From Sporothrix humicola (Eukaryota > Ascomycota > Sordariomycetes > Ophiostomatales > Ophiostomataceae): a stretch of DNA of 64,000 nt. The notes beneath the pieces were generated by a model. The model saw nothing but the letters and a program-made list of their open reading frames with translations, was not told where the DNA came from and made no database searches. Below are positions 46,701 to 56,956 of this stretch, piece by piece. A program made the translations under genes and the position numbers. The number at the start of each line of letters is the position of its first letter. Positions within the stretch are counted from its first letter, which is position 1. Location of the stretch: positions 186,001 to 250,000 of the forward strand of contig WNYE01000036.1 of the NCBI GenBank assembly GCA_021396245.1. The letters are read 5' to 3'.

Positions 46701-47678
46701 CCATGCTGCATGATCCCGCTGCCGGGTCTATGTGTTTCTAGGCTCTTTGGATTCCAATGCGGCGAATGAGGCACCGTCTCTCGCTGGGGTTGCAGTCGGC
46801 CATCAGGACCGTCAAGTGAAGGCAGGCCGATCCTTCGCCCTGAAAGAACCCAATACGTTGGCAAAGAGGGAAAGAGGAAAGAGGAACATGAGCTAGTAGC
46901 TCCGATTTGACATGCTCCAAGGCCAGCATGCCGCCATCTCGAAAGAGAGTCGTGTCACTCTTGTTTTTTTCTTTTGTGTTCTCCTCCCGCCCCGCAGAAA
47001 CTACCAACAAACGTGGACCCCAACCATGTCATTCAAGACGTTGGCTCGAAGAAGGAAAACGGTCTAAAAACGGATCCACTAACAAGAAAAAAATAGTAGC
47101 ACGTTTTGTTCGCGCCGGGAAAATTTCTAAAGAGGAGCCAACTGCTCTGGCCTCCTGACCACTCACTACCCCTCAGGGTGCATTGGCTTCTGGCTTGCAT
47201 AAGTTGCCGCTGGTCGATGCCTTTGCTCTTTTGATTTCCCGTTTCTCAAACCGTGTGATTCACGATACTCTCGAACATTCTCAACAAAACCCACGGATCT
47301 CGACGAGCAAAAAAATAAAAGGCGGAATTCTTGTGGGAGTTTTTTTCTGGCTCTGTCTCCACCTGAAACGGCACAAACTTCGACAAAAGAAAACAGCAGA
47401 ATTCTGGGAGGTTGCTTCGCTTTTTGAGTTGTCTCTTCCTCTTCCTGCACGTTCCCATACTTCTTTTGCCGTTTTTGGCCGTCCACTGCCTCGTCCTTTC
47501 TGAATCGTCCACCCCTCCCTCCTCCGATTCGACCACCTTCCCACCCTTCCGACGCGTGCACACACAACCGTTTCTTTTGTGTGCTTACCCGCATAGATAT
47601 ACTCCCACCTTACCGCCCCTCCTCTCAGCAGGGGATCTTTTTTTTCCTGTTTTAGGAGGTAAACCACTTACACTTCGA
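43701..47678 (+). other. C/T-rich probable leader and promoter of the Nmr gene
   Basis: About 4 kb, strongly pyrimidine-rich on the plus strand, which is the usual look of long leaders of fungal regulatory genes. Possible leader introns: donor GTAAGC at 44787; GTAAGT at 45974 with acceptor CTGCAG near 46089; and a strong acceptor (TTTTTCCTGTTTTAG) ending at 47655, 24 nt before the Nmr ATG. Many upstream ATGs are present. No coding gene is supported. Confidence 0.5.
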
Positions 47679-49205
47679 ATGCCTGGAGAAATACGCGCGG
47701 ATCTCGCCATACGGCCAGCTCCGATAAATAACCACGGCACCGCAATAAACGGGATCAGCAACTCACGTACGAACGGCAGTCCTATCAACATCCCCATGTC
47801 AAACGGCCACGGCCACAGCTTCGAAGACAAGCGGCACAAGCACGCCCGCTCCTCCTACTCGGACGCCTCTCCGCTCATCTCAAGAAACAACTCCTTGACG
47901 TTCCGGCCAGCGAAGCGCTCCATGCCGGCCCCCGGCAAGACCATTGCCGTCATCAATGCCAGTGGTCGCCAAGCAGCATCGCTGATTCGCTATGCCACGG
48001 CTGTCGGCTACCATGTGCGTGCCCAGATGCGCAACCGTCTGGGCGTCATCGCCACCGAGGTCGCAACAAACGAGAACGTGACGGTCCTAGAGGGCGAGCT
48101 CTACACGCGCCTGCCGCGCTCCGACTCCGACAAGGCCAAGGGCGTTGCGCTCGCCGACGACATTGATGTTACCGGCGAGGGCCCTTCGCTCTCCGGTATC
48201 GGCGTCAACCACGAACTCATCAACGAGCTGTTCCGCGGCGCACAATTGGCCTTTATCAACACGACCTTTTACGGCGACGAGCTTAAGATCGGACAGGCGC
48301 TCGCTGATGCCGCCAAGAAGGCCGGCGTCCAACACTACGTCTACTCGTCGATGCCCGCACACAACGCCTACGATGCGTACTGGCCGTCGCTGCCTCTGTG
48401 GTCGGCCAAGCACCGTGTGGAGGAGTACATCTTCAAGATCGGCCTGCCCTCGACCTTTGTCTACACGGGCATCTACAACAACAACTTTACCTCCCTCAAA
48501 TACCCGCTCTTCTGCATGGACCTGCAGCCTGACGGCTCCTTCCTCTGGGAGGCACCATTCCACCCAGACGCCAAGCTGCCCTGGCTCGACGCAGAACACG
48601 ATGTCGGCCCGGCCATTCTACAAATTTTCAAGGACGGCGTGTCCAAGTGGGGCCGCGGCCAGCGCATCGCCCTGGCCTACGAGATGCTCTCGCCGCGCGA
48701 GGCCTGCCGTCACTTCTCAAGAGGCGTTGGCCGGCCAGTCAAGTACAAGCGGGGCCCCATCCGCATCAGCGTGCCCGTGCCTGAGGGCTACCGCGCACAG
48801 CTGATTGGCCTGGAAAAGCTCTTTATGCTCGGCGGCGACGACCCGAAGAAGCAGCCCCCCTACTTTGGCAGCCAAGCTCTTGACGAGGATGTGCCATCAG
48901 TGGCACTGAATCTGTGGGAGGCGCCCCGTGGCCTCGAAGAATACGCACGTGAGGTCTTCCCTCTGGAAGAGCAGGCCAATGGCTTGACTTGGATGGAGGA
49001 AGATGAAGAAGACGACGAGGAGGACGAGGACGACGAGCCGACGCCGGGCAACGAGCACCAGCAACAGCCACACTTCAATGGCGCAGCAACCGGCGAGGTC
49101 GTCGCGCAGGCCGAGCCGGAAGAAGAGGAAGAGGACGACGAAGAAGACGACGATGGTTTGGTCATGCGTGTCACTGCAAGAGACGACGAGGAGTGGCTGC
49201 CATAG
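47679..49205 (+). CDS. nmr: Nitrogen metabolite repression regulator (Nmr/NmrA)
   Basis: The ATG at 47679 gives 508 residues in one exon; 89 codons upstream stay open but look like leader and hold a strong splice acceptor (47655). After a variable amino-terminal part (about 85 residues) comes the Rossmann start KTIAVINASGRQAASLIR, then YATAVGYHVRAQMRN, LFRGAQLAFINTTFYGDE, AGVQHYVYSSMP, and PSTFVYTGIYNNNFTSLKYP. This is the NmrA-like fold of the short-chain dehydrogenase superfamily, which binds NAD(P) but is not an enzyme. Nmr proteins bind the GATA activator AreA/Nit2 and block nitrogen-catabolic genes when ammonium or glutamine is present. The carboxyl end is a very acidic extension of about 90 residues with Glu/Asp runs. 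Confidence 0.92.
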   Translation: MPGEIRADLAIRPAPINNHGTAINGISNSRTNGSPINIPMSNGHGHSFEDKRHKHARSSYSDASPLISRNNSLTFRPAKRSMPAPGKTIAVINASGRQAASLIRYATAVGYHVRAQMRNRLGVIATEVATNENVTVLEGELYTRLPRSDSDKAKGVALADDIDVTGEGPSLSGIGVNHELINELFRGAQLAFINTTFYGDELKIGQALADAAKKAGVQHYVYSSMPAHNAYDAYWPSLPLWSAKHRVEEYIFKIGLPSTFVYTGIYNNNFTSLKYPLFCMDLQPDGSFLWEAPFHPDAKLPWLDAEHDVGPAILQIFKDGVSKWGRGQRIALAYEMLSPREACRHFSRGVGRPVKYKRGPIRISVPVPEGYRAQLIGLEKLFMLGGDDPKKQPPYFGSQALDEDVPSVALNLWEAPRGLEEYAREVFPLEEQANGLTWMEEDEEDDEEDEDDEPTPGNEHQQQPHFNGAATGEVVAQAEPEEEEEDDEEDDDGLVMRVTARDDEEWLP

Positions 49206-50531
49206 AATGGTGGTCATATTCCGATCTCGCCAATCCCGAACCCTCTTGTGACACCGTTTGGCATCACCACAAACTAATACAACACTCTCTTGGTGGTGCA
49301 CAGCTTCGCACCTTTATATTTATGCCATCTTGCAGCCATTTATGCCTTACGAAATGACGCCCGTTTTATTTCAAGCTGTGGCCAGAGAGCATGGAGTTTT
49401 CTTTCACGAGAACAACAAGAATCCTAAAAGTTATATATCTTGGGACTATGAATCCCGGACTCTTTAATCACACGACAAAGGCATAAAAAAATCGATGCTC
49501 TGCTGGGAGAGCATCCTCTCGTCCACCTGGACATCGTTCTCTCCAAAGAGATTATTTCCTTTGTCTTCTTTTCCTATTTACTTTGTATTGTCCGCGTTAC
49601 GGTTTCACTTTTCGCAACGACACATCATGCCCACGGCGTTCTCTCTTTTTTTGCCTCTTTCTACATTTGTCATTCTTACTATTCATCAACCGCGAGGGTA
49701 CGGGTTTATGGTTCTCAAAAAAAGAAGTATCGAAAAACTCATCATTGTCTTGAAAACAACAAAAAGGTGGCATGGACTTTTTATTTTACATGGGTGGCAG
49801 GTAGGGTGGTGTTATTTTGCAAAACAAAAATTTACGTATGGGATTTAGCATTTATTTTTCGCTTTTCCATTTATGAAAAGCTATATAGGTGGTGATTTCT
49901 TTCAACATCAACACTGCACTGCAAAATATATAAAAGCTTTACTTTGTGTCTTCTTATCTTATACCCCCATTTAATCATTGTATGTATGTGCACTTCGAGT
50001 CAACGAAGAGGTGTGAGCCAGTGTATGAATAAAAAGTAATCGTATCATCATTTATGATTTCGGAAAGAAGCAATATAAAAAGACCAACGACGCCCAAAAC
50101 GCCAATATCAAAACAGAACAACAAAAAACAGACGTGAGTTGTCTATCCCTTACAGAATTAAGCCGGTTGGTATGATCTTCCTGTCTCCCTGGTTGCCACA
50201 AAATACTTGGATTCCGGCCCCGAAGCGCTTTACGCTTCGAGTATGCTCCAGGCCCCATGTGTAGTCGCCCATTCTAATGACGACTGTCAAGAACTCGCGT
50301 CTAGCAAAATGGCCGGCAAGAACCAAGACATGGAAAGCAGCTCGATTTATCATATTGAAGGTCGAACCCAACTAACCAACGCTGAAACGTTTCTTGGCAT
50401 GCTTGGTCTTCTTGACAGGTCGCAAGTCCGGAAAGGTATGGTGGCTCGGGCGGTGAGGGCTGAAGATCGTTCAAAATAAGGCCTCGCTGGTATCTCGCGC
50501 TCGACAAGTATCAAAGTTGGGAGCATAGAGC
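49206..50531. other. 3'-to-3' intergenic region, no gene seen
   Basis: 1.3 kb between the convergent Nmr (+) and FCF1 (-) genes. T-rich early, AT-rich 49840-50080. No recognisable coding sequence. Confidence 0.5.
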
Positions 50532-51733
50532 TTATGAGACCGGTGCGCCAGGCAGGTTCTCAATCACGTACTTGCCACGTGCCACGCTCATGATTCTAAA
50601 AGGAACATGTTAGTCTCGTCTCTGTGGATACTAGGTAGTAATGTGGCAGAAGTGAACTTACGGCACACCAGGCACCTTGCGGATTCGCCGCTTTAGGTCG
50701 CGATCGTTGGTAGCCACAATGTACTGAGGTCAATAAGTTAGCATGCGTTTTCAATCAAAGAGATTCGTGTATCTCGACGTCTGTGGCCGGATCATCGAAA
50801 CATTGCTATCTAGGAAGAAGGAATCGAAAGTAAACATACAGTACTGCAGCAAGTTAGTTTATGGCACCGTAAAACAGAAGAATAACGTAGATCAGGGAAG
50901 ACATACCGGTGCCGCACGATTCTATCAAAGATACAGTCATCGGCGTAGATACCCTTGTGGGTGCACTTTGACCGCTCCCACCGCTCGTCGCGCGCAATCT
51001 TGAGAGCGATGCGGTACTTGGGGCCCAGCTTCTCCAACTCAGCCATGACACAGTCGGTCATGATGGGGCGGCATGTTGCATAGAGGCAGTCCATCTGGAG
51101 AAGCGGTTAGTGCTTGCTCGGGAAGGTCGTCATCGGTGATATCGAAAACCTACCATCGTTTCTAATAATGGCAGCTTGCGCTGAACAGTGTGCGAAAGGA
51201 AATTCTATCATGATGTTAGTCGAGAAGAGAGCTAGACGCAGATGGGCGAGAAAGACCACGCCGGCAGTGGGTGACGGCAACATACTGTGTCGATAAGAAC
51301 CTGGTAAGGCGGGACCAGGGCTGTGTTGGCCTTGTGGAAGAGAGAGATGGACATTTGGGGACTGTGATGAAGTCAGTATATGCAAGAGACATAAGGCCAT
51401 GAATCTTTCGACGCTTGGCCTGTTTGCAAGTCTGCAACGGCGACGGTAGATGAGCCGTGACGACGGGAAGGTTCACGTACACTGAACGGATGAGCTCCGA
51501 TGAGGCTTCGGCCTCGGCCTTCTTGGTACCGATCTCGGCCTTGTCCTTGTTCTTCGCCAGACGAGAGTCACGCTGGCCGATGACTCTCTTCATCTGTTGT
51601 CGTGGAAAGCACGTGTTAGCTGGCTTACCCGGAGTGAGGACCCGTTTCATCCATCTCATGATAACGGTTCATGGACAGTCCGTGAATAAAAACTTGCCTG
51701 TCCGAACTTTCTTGTCTTTTTGGCGACACCCAT
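50532..51733 (-). CDS. FCF1: rRNA-processing PIN-domain protein Fcf1 (Utp24)
   Basis: Eight exons give 197 residues: 51733-51698, 51593-51481, 51361-51286, 51204-51154, 51094-50907, 50843-50840, 50723-50662 and 50595-50532. The product runs MGVAKKTRKFGQ, MKRVIGQRDSRL, PPYQVLIDTNFLSHTVQ, MDCLYATCRPIMTDCVMAEL, HKGIYADDCI, ATNDRDLKRRIRKVPGVP, GKYVIENLPG, which matches Fcf1/Utp24 throughout, including the PIN-domain acidic residues (D of LIDTNF, E of VMAELE, D of YADDC, D of ATNDRD). Utp24 is the nuclease of the SSU processome acting in early 18S rRNA processing. Two oddities: intron 1 starts with GCAAGT (a GC-AG intron), and exon 6 is only 4 nt (TACT), flanked by CTGCAG and GTATGT. Without exon 6 the frame breaks; with it the protein reads HR-T-YIVATN, the spacing of the family. 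Every other junction is GT-AG. Confidence 0.93.
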
Positions 51734-53698
51734 GATTGCTGTCGTATGTAGATATACTCTGTAGGAAATAGAAAGGGCGTGAATGAAACTGAAATATGTG
51801 AGGACGGGAGTGCTGTGTTTTGTGTTGATGAAGCGCTCTCGGGATGCCTGCAAATCGGGAGTCGACTGTAACTTTTTTTGTGGAAAGGCGACAACTTTTC
51901 TTATCGCGATAAACCCGCCCGCCAAATACTTTTGTGGGCCTTTGCAGGACTGCATCCGCGCTAAACAGGCAATTTGCCTTGTCATGCGTGGCTGGACCCT
52001 GTGGCTGGTGATCAGTACAGAGCGCGCCGTGCGGGAGTACAGTGACCCGTAAAAGCACTGTGCATTTTGCTGTCCCTGGCACGACGGATGTGTTGGCGCC
52101 GTTTGACGTTTGTCTTTCTGTTATTTGCCAAAATGCACGATCAAGGAAGGACCGGCCCACCTCTCTCGAACGGGACGAGCGAGAGACTTGTCTGCACCGT
52201 GCGAATACTCACAAACCACCCAAGCACTTTAAGCACTGATCACTCTCACCACCATGTTCTTCCCTCAACTTCCCTGCAAATCGCGTCTGTTTGCGGTGCA
52301 ACGTCACGCAACGGCGCGTCTGCCGAATGCTGGGGAAGAGGCATACTGGCTGCAGCTTGACAGGAATACAGGGCCACGAAAGCGACAGATGGCCGTTGAA
52401 AAGCCACCATGCAAGAGCCTGCTTTGTTGTTTTGGCAATGTTTACAAAATGGCGTTCATAATATTGGATTTTGCAATCGTCGCGATCTCACCCTTAGAAA
52501 CTATCACAGACATAATATGCCAGTGCCGAGACATGATTGGCACTGTCTCTGAAAGTCACTAACGCAAAGTGGCATCGGCGGCAGTCTAAGCCAAAACAGA
52601 CACGATGGGCCAACAGGAAGGAGCAAGGCACTGCGCAAAACACCCGGCTGCGCACTGTTTCCCCCTTTTATTCCCAATGTGCCCTGTGTTTCCCCTTCCA
52701 GTAGCCGCTATGAACGCGCTGTCAGGGGCCTCAGGGCGCTGTGCGTTCGCTAGAGCCGTTGTCCCGTCCTTCTCAGACATGCCAGTGAGACCCTTCCTTC
52801 CCTGCTTTTCCAGCAAATGACGCTCCTTCCTCTGGCTCCCTCTCATTACGAGCACAGCCCAACTCAAATTTTCTCACCTGTTCTACCCTCCCCCGTGCCT
52901 TCCTGCTCTTGCTTCCCCTGCGTGATGCTTGGCGTGCTTTTCGTTCTTTTTTTGGCCCTGGCCCCCATAAAATACAATACGAGAGCGTCGAGTCTCTCTC
53001 TGGCGTAGTTCGCCCGCAGTTTTTCAGCCCACCCACTCTGCCTATTTTCCCTGTTTCCTCATTTGGCGCATTCCTTTCCCCTTTTCTTGGCCTGTCCATT
53101 GCCTCCTGCCTCGTGTTCCTGGCTGAGAGAGTCTAGTTTTCGCTTCGCTTTGTTCGTCGTCTTCCATTTCTGCCTCTCTTTTTCTTTTCTTCTTCCTCTC
53201 GTTCAGCAATCCCCCACGACGACGCCGCATCGACATCCCGCTCATCGCTTCGCCGGCGGCCATCGACCTCGTCTTCTCGACCGCGTCCTTTCGTTCTTTT
53301 TATTCATTTCGATTTTCATTTCATTTCGCTTCGACTGTCGCTTCGCGCCTTTTTCCGTCATTCGCTTTTGCCTCACTTTTTATCGACATCTTTCGATTCA
53401 TTTTCACTTCTCTTTCGCTTCAGTTCTCACGCAATTGTTCCCGCCATATTCTATTTCCTCCTTTCGGTATCTCGTTGTCGACCTACACTCCTAGTCGCTG
53501 ACTATTTTTGAACACAAATCTCGCCTCTGCCAGCCCTCACCATCGAATCGCTTGCACACGCTTTCCGGTGTCATACAGCATTTGAACGACAGCATCTCGG
53601 TCGTTGCACCACATCTCGCTCACCTTTACCAGCACGTTACTCTGCGGCGTCACCTCACATTTCACACTTGACATCTCACAAAAAAACCGACGGTCAAA
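51734..53698. other. Intergenic region and leader of the Csi2-like gene
   Basis: About 2 kb between divergent genes. The first few hundred bases hold the FCF1 promoter. From about 52.8 kb the plus strand becomes C/T-rich and continues so to the next ATG, as in a long leader. No coding gene is supported. Confidence 0.5.
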
Positions 53699-54904
53699 AT
53701 GGTTCGGTCACGCGTCTCGCTGAAGCGGACGCTTCTCCTCTCGGCGGTCGTTGCCCTTTCGCTTTTGTCGGCCACCGCGATGGCCCAGAGAGATTCTACC
53801 ACTCCTGCCAAGGCGACGACCACGCCCGCAACCCAAAAGACAGCGACGACAAGCCCAAAGGCCACATCCACGCCTCAACAAAAGTCCACACCCACGGAGG
53901 AGAGTTCAACACCGGCCGCAACGACGCCTAACAAGTCGACACAGAAGGAGTCGGAGACGCCCGAGTCAAGCACTCCCAAGGAGACATCAACACAGGCTCC
54001 TGGTACCACCACCATCACGGGCGGCAACAAGGCGACCGATACTGCCTCGGTTCCTGCCCTCACGACGTCAGCTACTGGCACGAAGCTCAACCTGCCCACG
54101 CTCAAGACCACCAACACGGGCGTCCCGACGTACCCTCCTCCTACCGTCCCGCCGACCCAGAACGCTCCCTTCATGCAGCACTCCAACCTGCCTGACGGCA
54201 CCGTCTTCATTGCTGTTGGTGCCATTCTCGGTGGCTTTGGTGCTGCTCTCCTGTTGTGGCGTGCCATTGTCGCCTACCTGCTGCACCGCTCGATTGCCCG
54301 CGCCGCCCTTGCTCAGCACGCTGCCAACGACAAGGCTCCCTTTGCCCAGCCTGCCGCTCCCTTTTACAAGTACTCGGACCGCGAATCGTCACTCAACGTT
54401 GGTGCTGCCGGTGCTGGCAGCGTTGCTGGCTCGGCACGTGGCGTCCGTCGCACAAACCGCGGCCCTACACCCTCAGCTACTCCCTCGCAAACGAACCTGT
54501 TCTTCTCGCCTACGGCTCCCGGTGCCAGCGGTCTCGGTGCCGGCAGCAACCGCGACTCTCGTCTCCTGCCCTCGGGCTTTTACGCTGCCGGCTCGGCCTC
54601 GCCTGCGGGCGCAGCTCATGGACAGGCTATCAACATGTCCAACCTGCGTCCCGACTCGCGCCACGGCCGTAACGTCGGCCCTAGCCCGCCGGATTCGCCT
54701 AACTTTGGCCCCATGCGCACCAACCTGGCTGGCCGCAATATGAGCGGCAGCTCCGTTAGCCTGAACCGCCCCGCCAGTGGCCGTGCCCCGAGCGCGTTCC
54801 TCGACGACCTGCTCGACGACCAGCCGCACCTGTTCCCTCCCGGCGCGGGCCCATCTCACAACCACTCGTACAGCCAGTCCAGCCACGGCGGTGGCCGGTA
54901 CTAG
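53699..54904 (+). CDS. Single-pass membrane protein, Csi2-like
   Basis: Single exon, 401 residues. A signal peptide lies at about residues 1-29 (basic MVRSRVSLKR, then LLLSAVVALSLLSATAMA). Residues 30-160 are almost entirely Thr, Ser, Pro, Lys and Ala, typical of a heavily O-mannosylated wall-facing segment. The conserved part is NLPDGTVFIAVGAILGGFGA followed by ALLLWRAIVAYLLHRSIARAA (membrane helix about 168-190), which I recall from fungal proteins annotated as Csi2 or as Prm5/YNL058C-like. The cytoplasmic tail (about 210 residues) is rich in Ser, Gly and Asn with a short acidic LDDLLDD block near the end. Csi2 has been linked to chitin synthesis in yeast; this role is only inferred here. 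The start context (AAAATGG) is good. Confidence 0.7.
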   Translation: MVRSRVSLKRTLLLSAVVALSLLSATAMAQRDSTTPAKATTTPATQKTATTSPKATSTPQQKSTPTEESSTPAATTPNKSTQKESETPESSTPKETSTQAPGTTTITGGNKATDTASVPALTTSATGTKLNLPTLKTTNTGVPTYPPPTVPPTQNAPFMQHSNLPDGTVFIAVGAILGGFGAALLLWRAIVAYLLHRSIARAALAQHAANDKAPFAQPAAPFYKYSDRESSLNVGAAGAGSVAGSARGVRRTNRGPTPSATPSQTNLFFSPTAPGASGLGAGSNRDSRLLPSGFYAAGSASPAGAAHGQAINMSNLRPDSRHGRNVGPSPPDSPNFGPMRTNLAGRNMSGSSVSLNRPASGRAPSAFLDDLLDDQPHLFPPGAGPSHNHSYSQSSHGGGRY

Positions 54905-56956
54905 ACTTACTAGACTTTAGTACTAGTGGAGTGGTTGTTTTGATGCGGCGCGTGCTTCGCACTTGCAATCTGTACATGTCATTTTGCGTAATATAAATTC
55001 CTATTTATTGCGGGGGGAAACGGTGTCGGTGTCGTCTGACGGCAGTACAGTACCTGTCAACTGCCATTGACCTCCCACACCTGATATCCCTCCATCTGTT
55101 TGGCCATCTCTGAAATACGATCAGTTCGGCGGCGTTATTTACGGTTTGGGCGGCGGATCTAACGGTTCATTTTTTTCTTCTTCTTCTTTCTCTCATTTCG
55201 CTCTCTCTCATTTTTCTTTATCTTTTTTATTTCCTTTTTTGATCTATGCGGTTGGTGTCCACAACAGACGATCACATCTCGTCAACCTAATTTTTGGAAG
55301 TCTGGCGAGGCATGGAGAGGGTCGGTTTGGAATGGTCAGTTATGGAACACTACACTTCAACCCTCTCGATGCCTGCCCAGTACTTTTTCCTTTGGCCAAA
55401 CGCATGTCCTGGCATTAAAAGAGGAGTCACGGCCGATTGATTATCTCGTCATGATTTTTTGTCATATCTACAACACTAGTTTCTCTTTTTTTTGCGTTTT
55501 CCCTTCTGTCTCTCTTCGCAGCATATTCCATAGCCTACATATTCTACCACATATATTTACTATATTTCATTATCAAGACTTCCACTCATCTCGTGTCGTA
55601 CAGGCGGTTAAATGTCTTGACTTGTAGGATGTAAATCCTCTCAGGTGGTATCAGTTTCTGTTCCATTCTTCACTTTGCAAATATTCAACTGTTAGGCGTC
55701 GAGACAGAAACATATCAGTGCAACGCAAGTGCTCTGCAGTCTATGATAAGACACGCAGCTCCCCGTATACCGTTACGTGAGATGCAGACCGCCTCTTGTT
55801 TCCTGTCTTCTCTGCGTAAATCGAAGTGTTCCATGCCGTGTTTTCCTGCCGTGAGACTGGACCCGGTCTTATTTGCTTGCTACTCACTACCGTCTTCCTT
55901 TCTTCCTCTTCCTCTTCCTCCGTGCTACGAAAGCTCTTTCCCGCGACTGTCACTCTCAAACAGCATGCTGTACACCTATAAAAAGTGTTTGGTGGAAGAA
56001 GGAGTAGTGATAGAATAAACGCGCAATACAATTGGTTAGTTGTGAAATATTAGGATCCCACACCACCCTTCGTCGACTTAACGCGTAACAATGCCAGCAA
56101 ATTCATGCCACGTCGTTCCTTCCTTTTGCAGTCTCAGAAGTCACTATTCACATGCTTGTTCAATTGTTAAAAAAGTCGAGTACATTGCTCTTGCCCTTCT
56201 ATGGCCCTTTATGATCGCTGCTTCCTGATTAGTCAACCGAGTAGGAAAGAGCGATCCATGCTGATATCACGTATTTCTGTGTCCTGAGGCTCTGGTTCGT
56301 CGGAAAAGGAAAGCACACGTAAGACTCCGAGGCGAAGCTTTTTGTCCCAATGGCAAGAGCAAGTGAACGGCGATCGTCACCTTTTGCCGTAAGGAAATGC
56401 AGAAATGCAACGACAATAGGAAAGAGCGGAATCCAGGGGGTGTAAGACCGGACACGGGGGAAGGGCGAGTCCCGCGGTACCTCTCCCACTCTTGCCCCTT
56501 TGGGCCATTTTCGAACCAGCCGTGAGATTACTTCTTTCTGGCCACAAAAAACATCACAAATTCGCAACGCTCTTTCTCTTTCTCCCTACTTTACTTTCTC
56601 CTATTTTCAATCGAGACTCTACTTCACCTACACGACGAGCCGAATTACCGTACAACAACACGCATCTCATGCCAACAAACAGATCACGATGCATGCAGAC
56701 TGACGATTAAAGATAGTATGTACTTTTTTATATTAGGTTTAAATGCTTTTCTATGGTATAACGAGATCGCTCGGTGTGCTTTTTTTTCTTTGAAAAACGA
56801 TAAAATAACTAACAATGCAGACTTTTTTCTCCCCTTATCCTGTTCCTCCTCTAGGATTTCAAAATATCAAAAACAAGAAAATGCAAAGGTATCATAGTTG
56901 GTGCTTGGGCGTCTCATCGACTGAGATCGCCTCAACATTAAGAAGACCACAGGAGC
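54905..56956. other. 3'-to-3' intergenic region, no supported gene
   Basis: 2.05 kb between convergent genes. T-rich near 55160-55240 and 55440-55580. Open frames of up to 112 codons show no recognisable domain. Confidence 0.45.
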
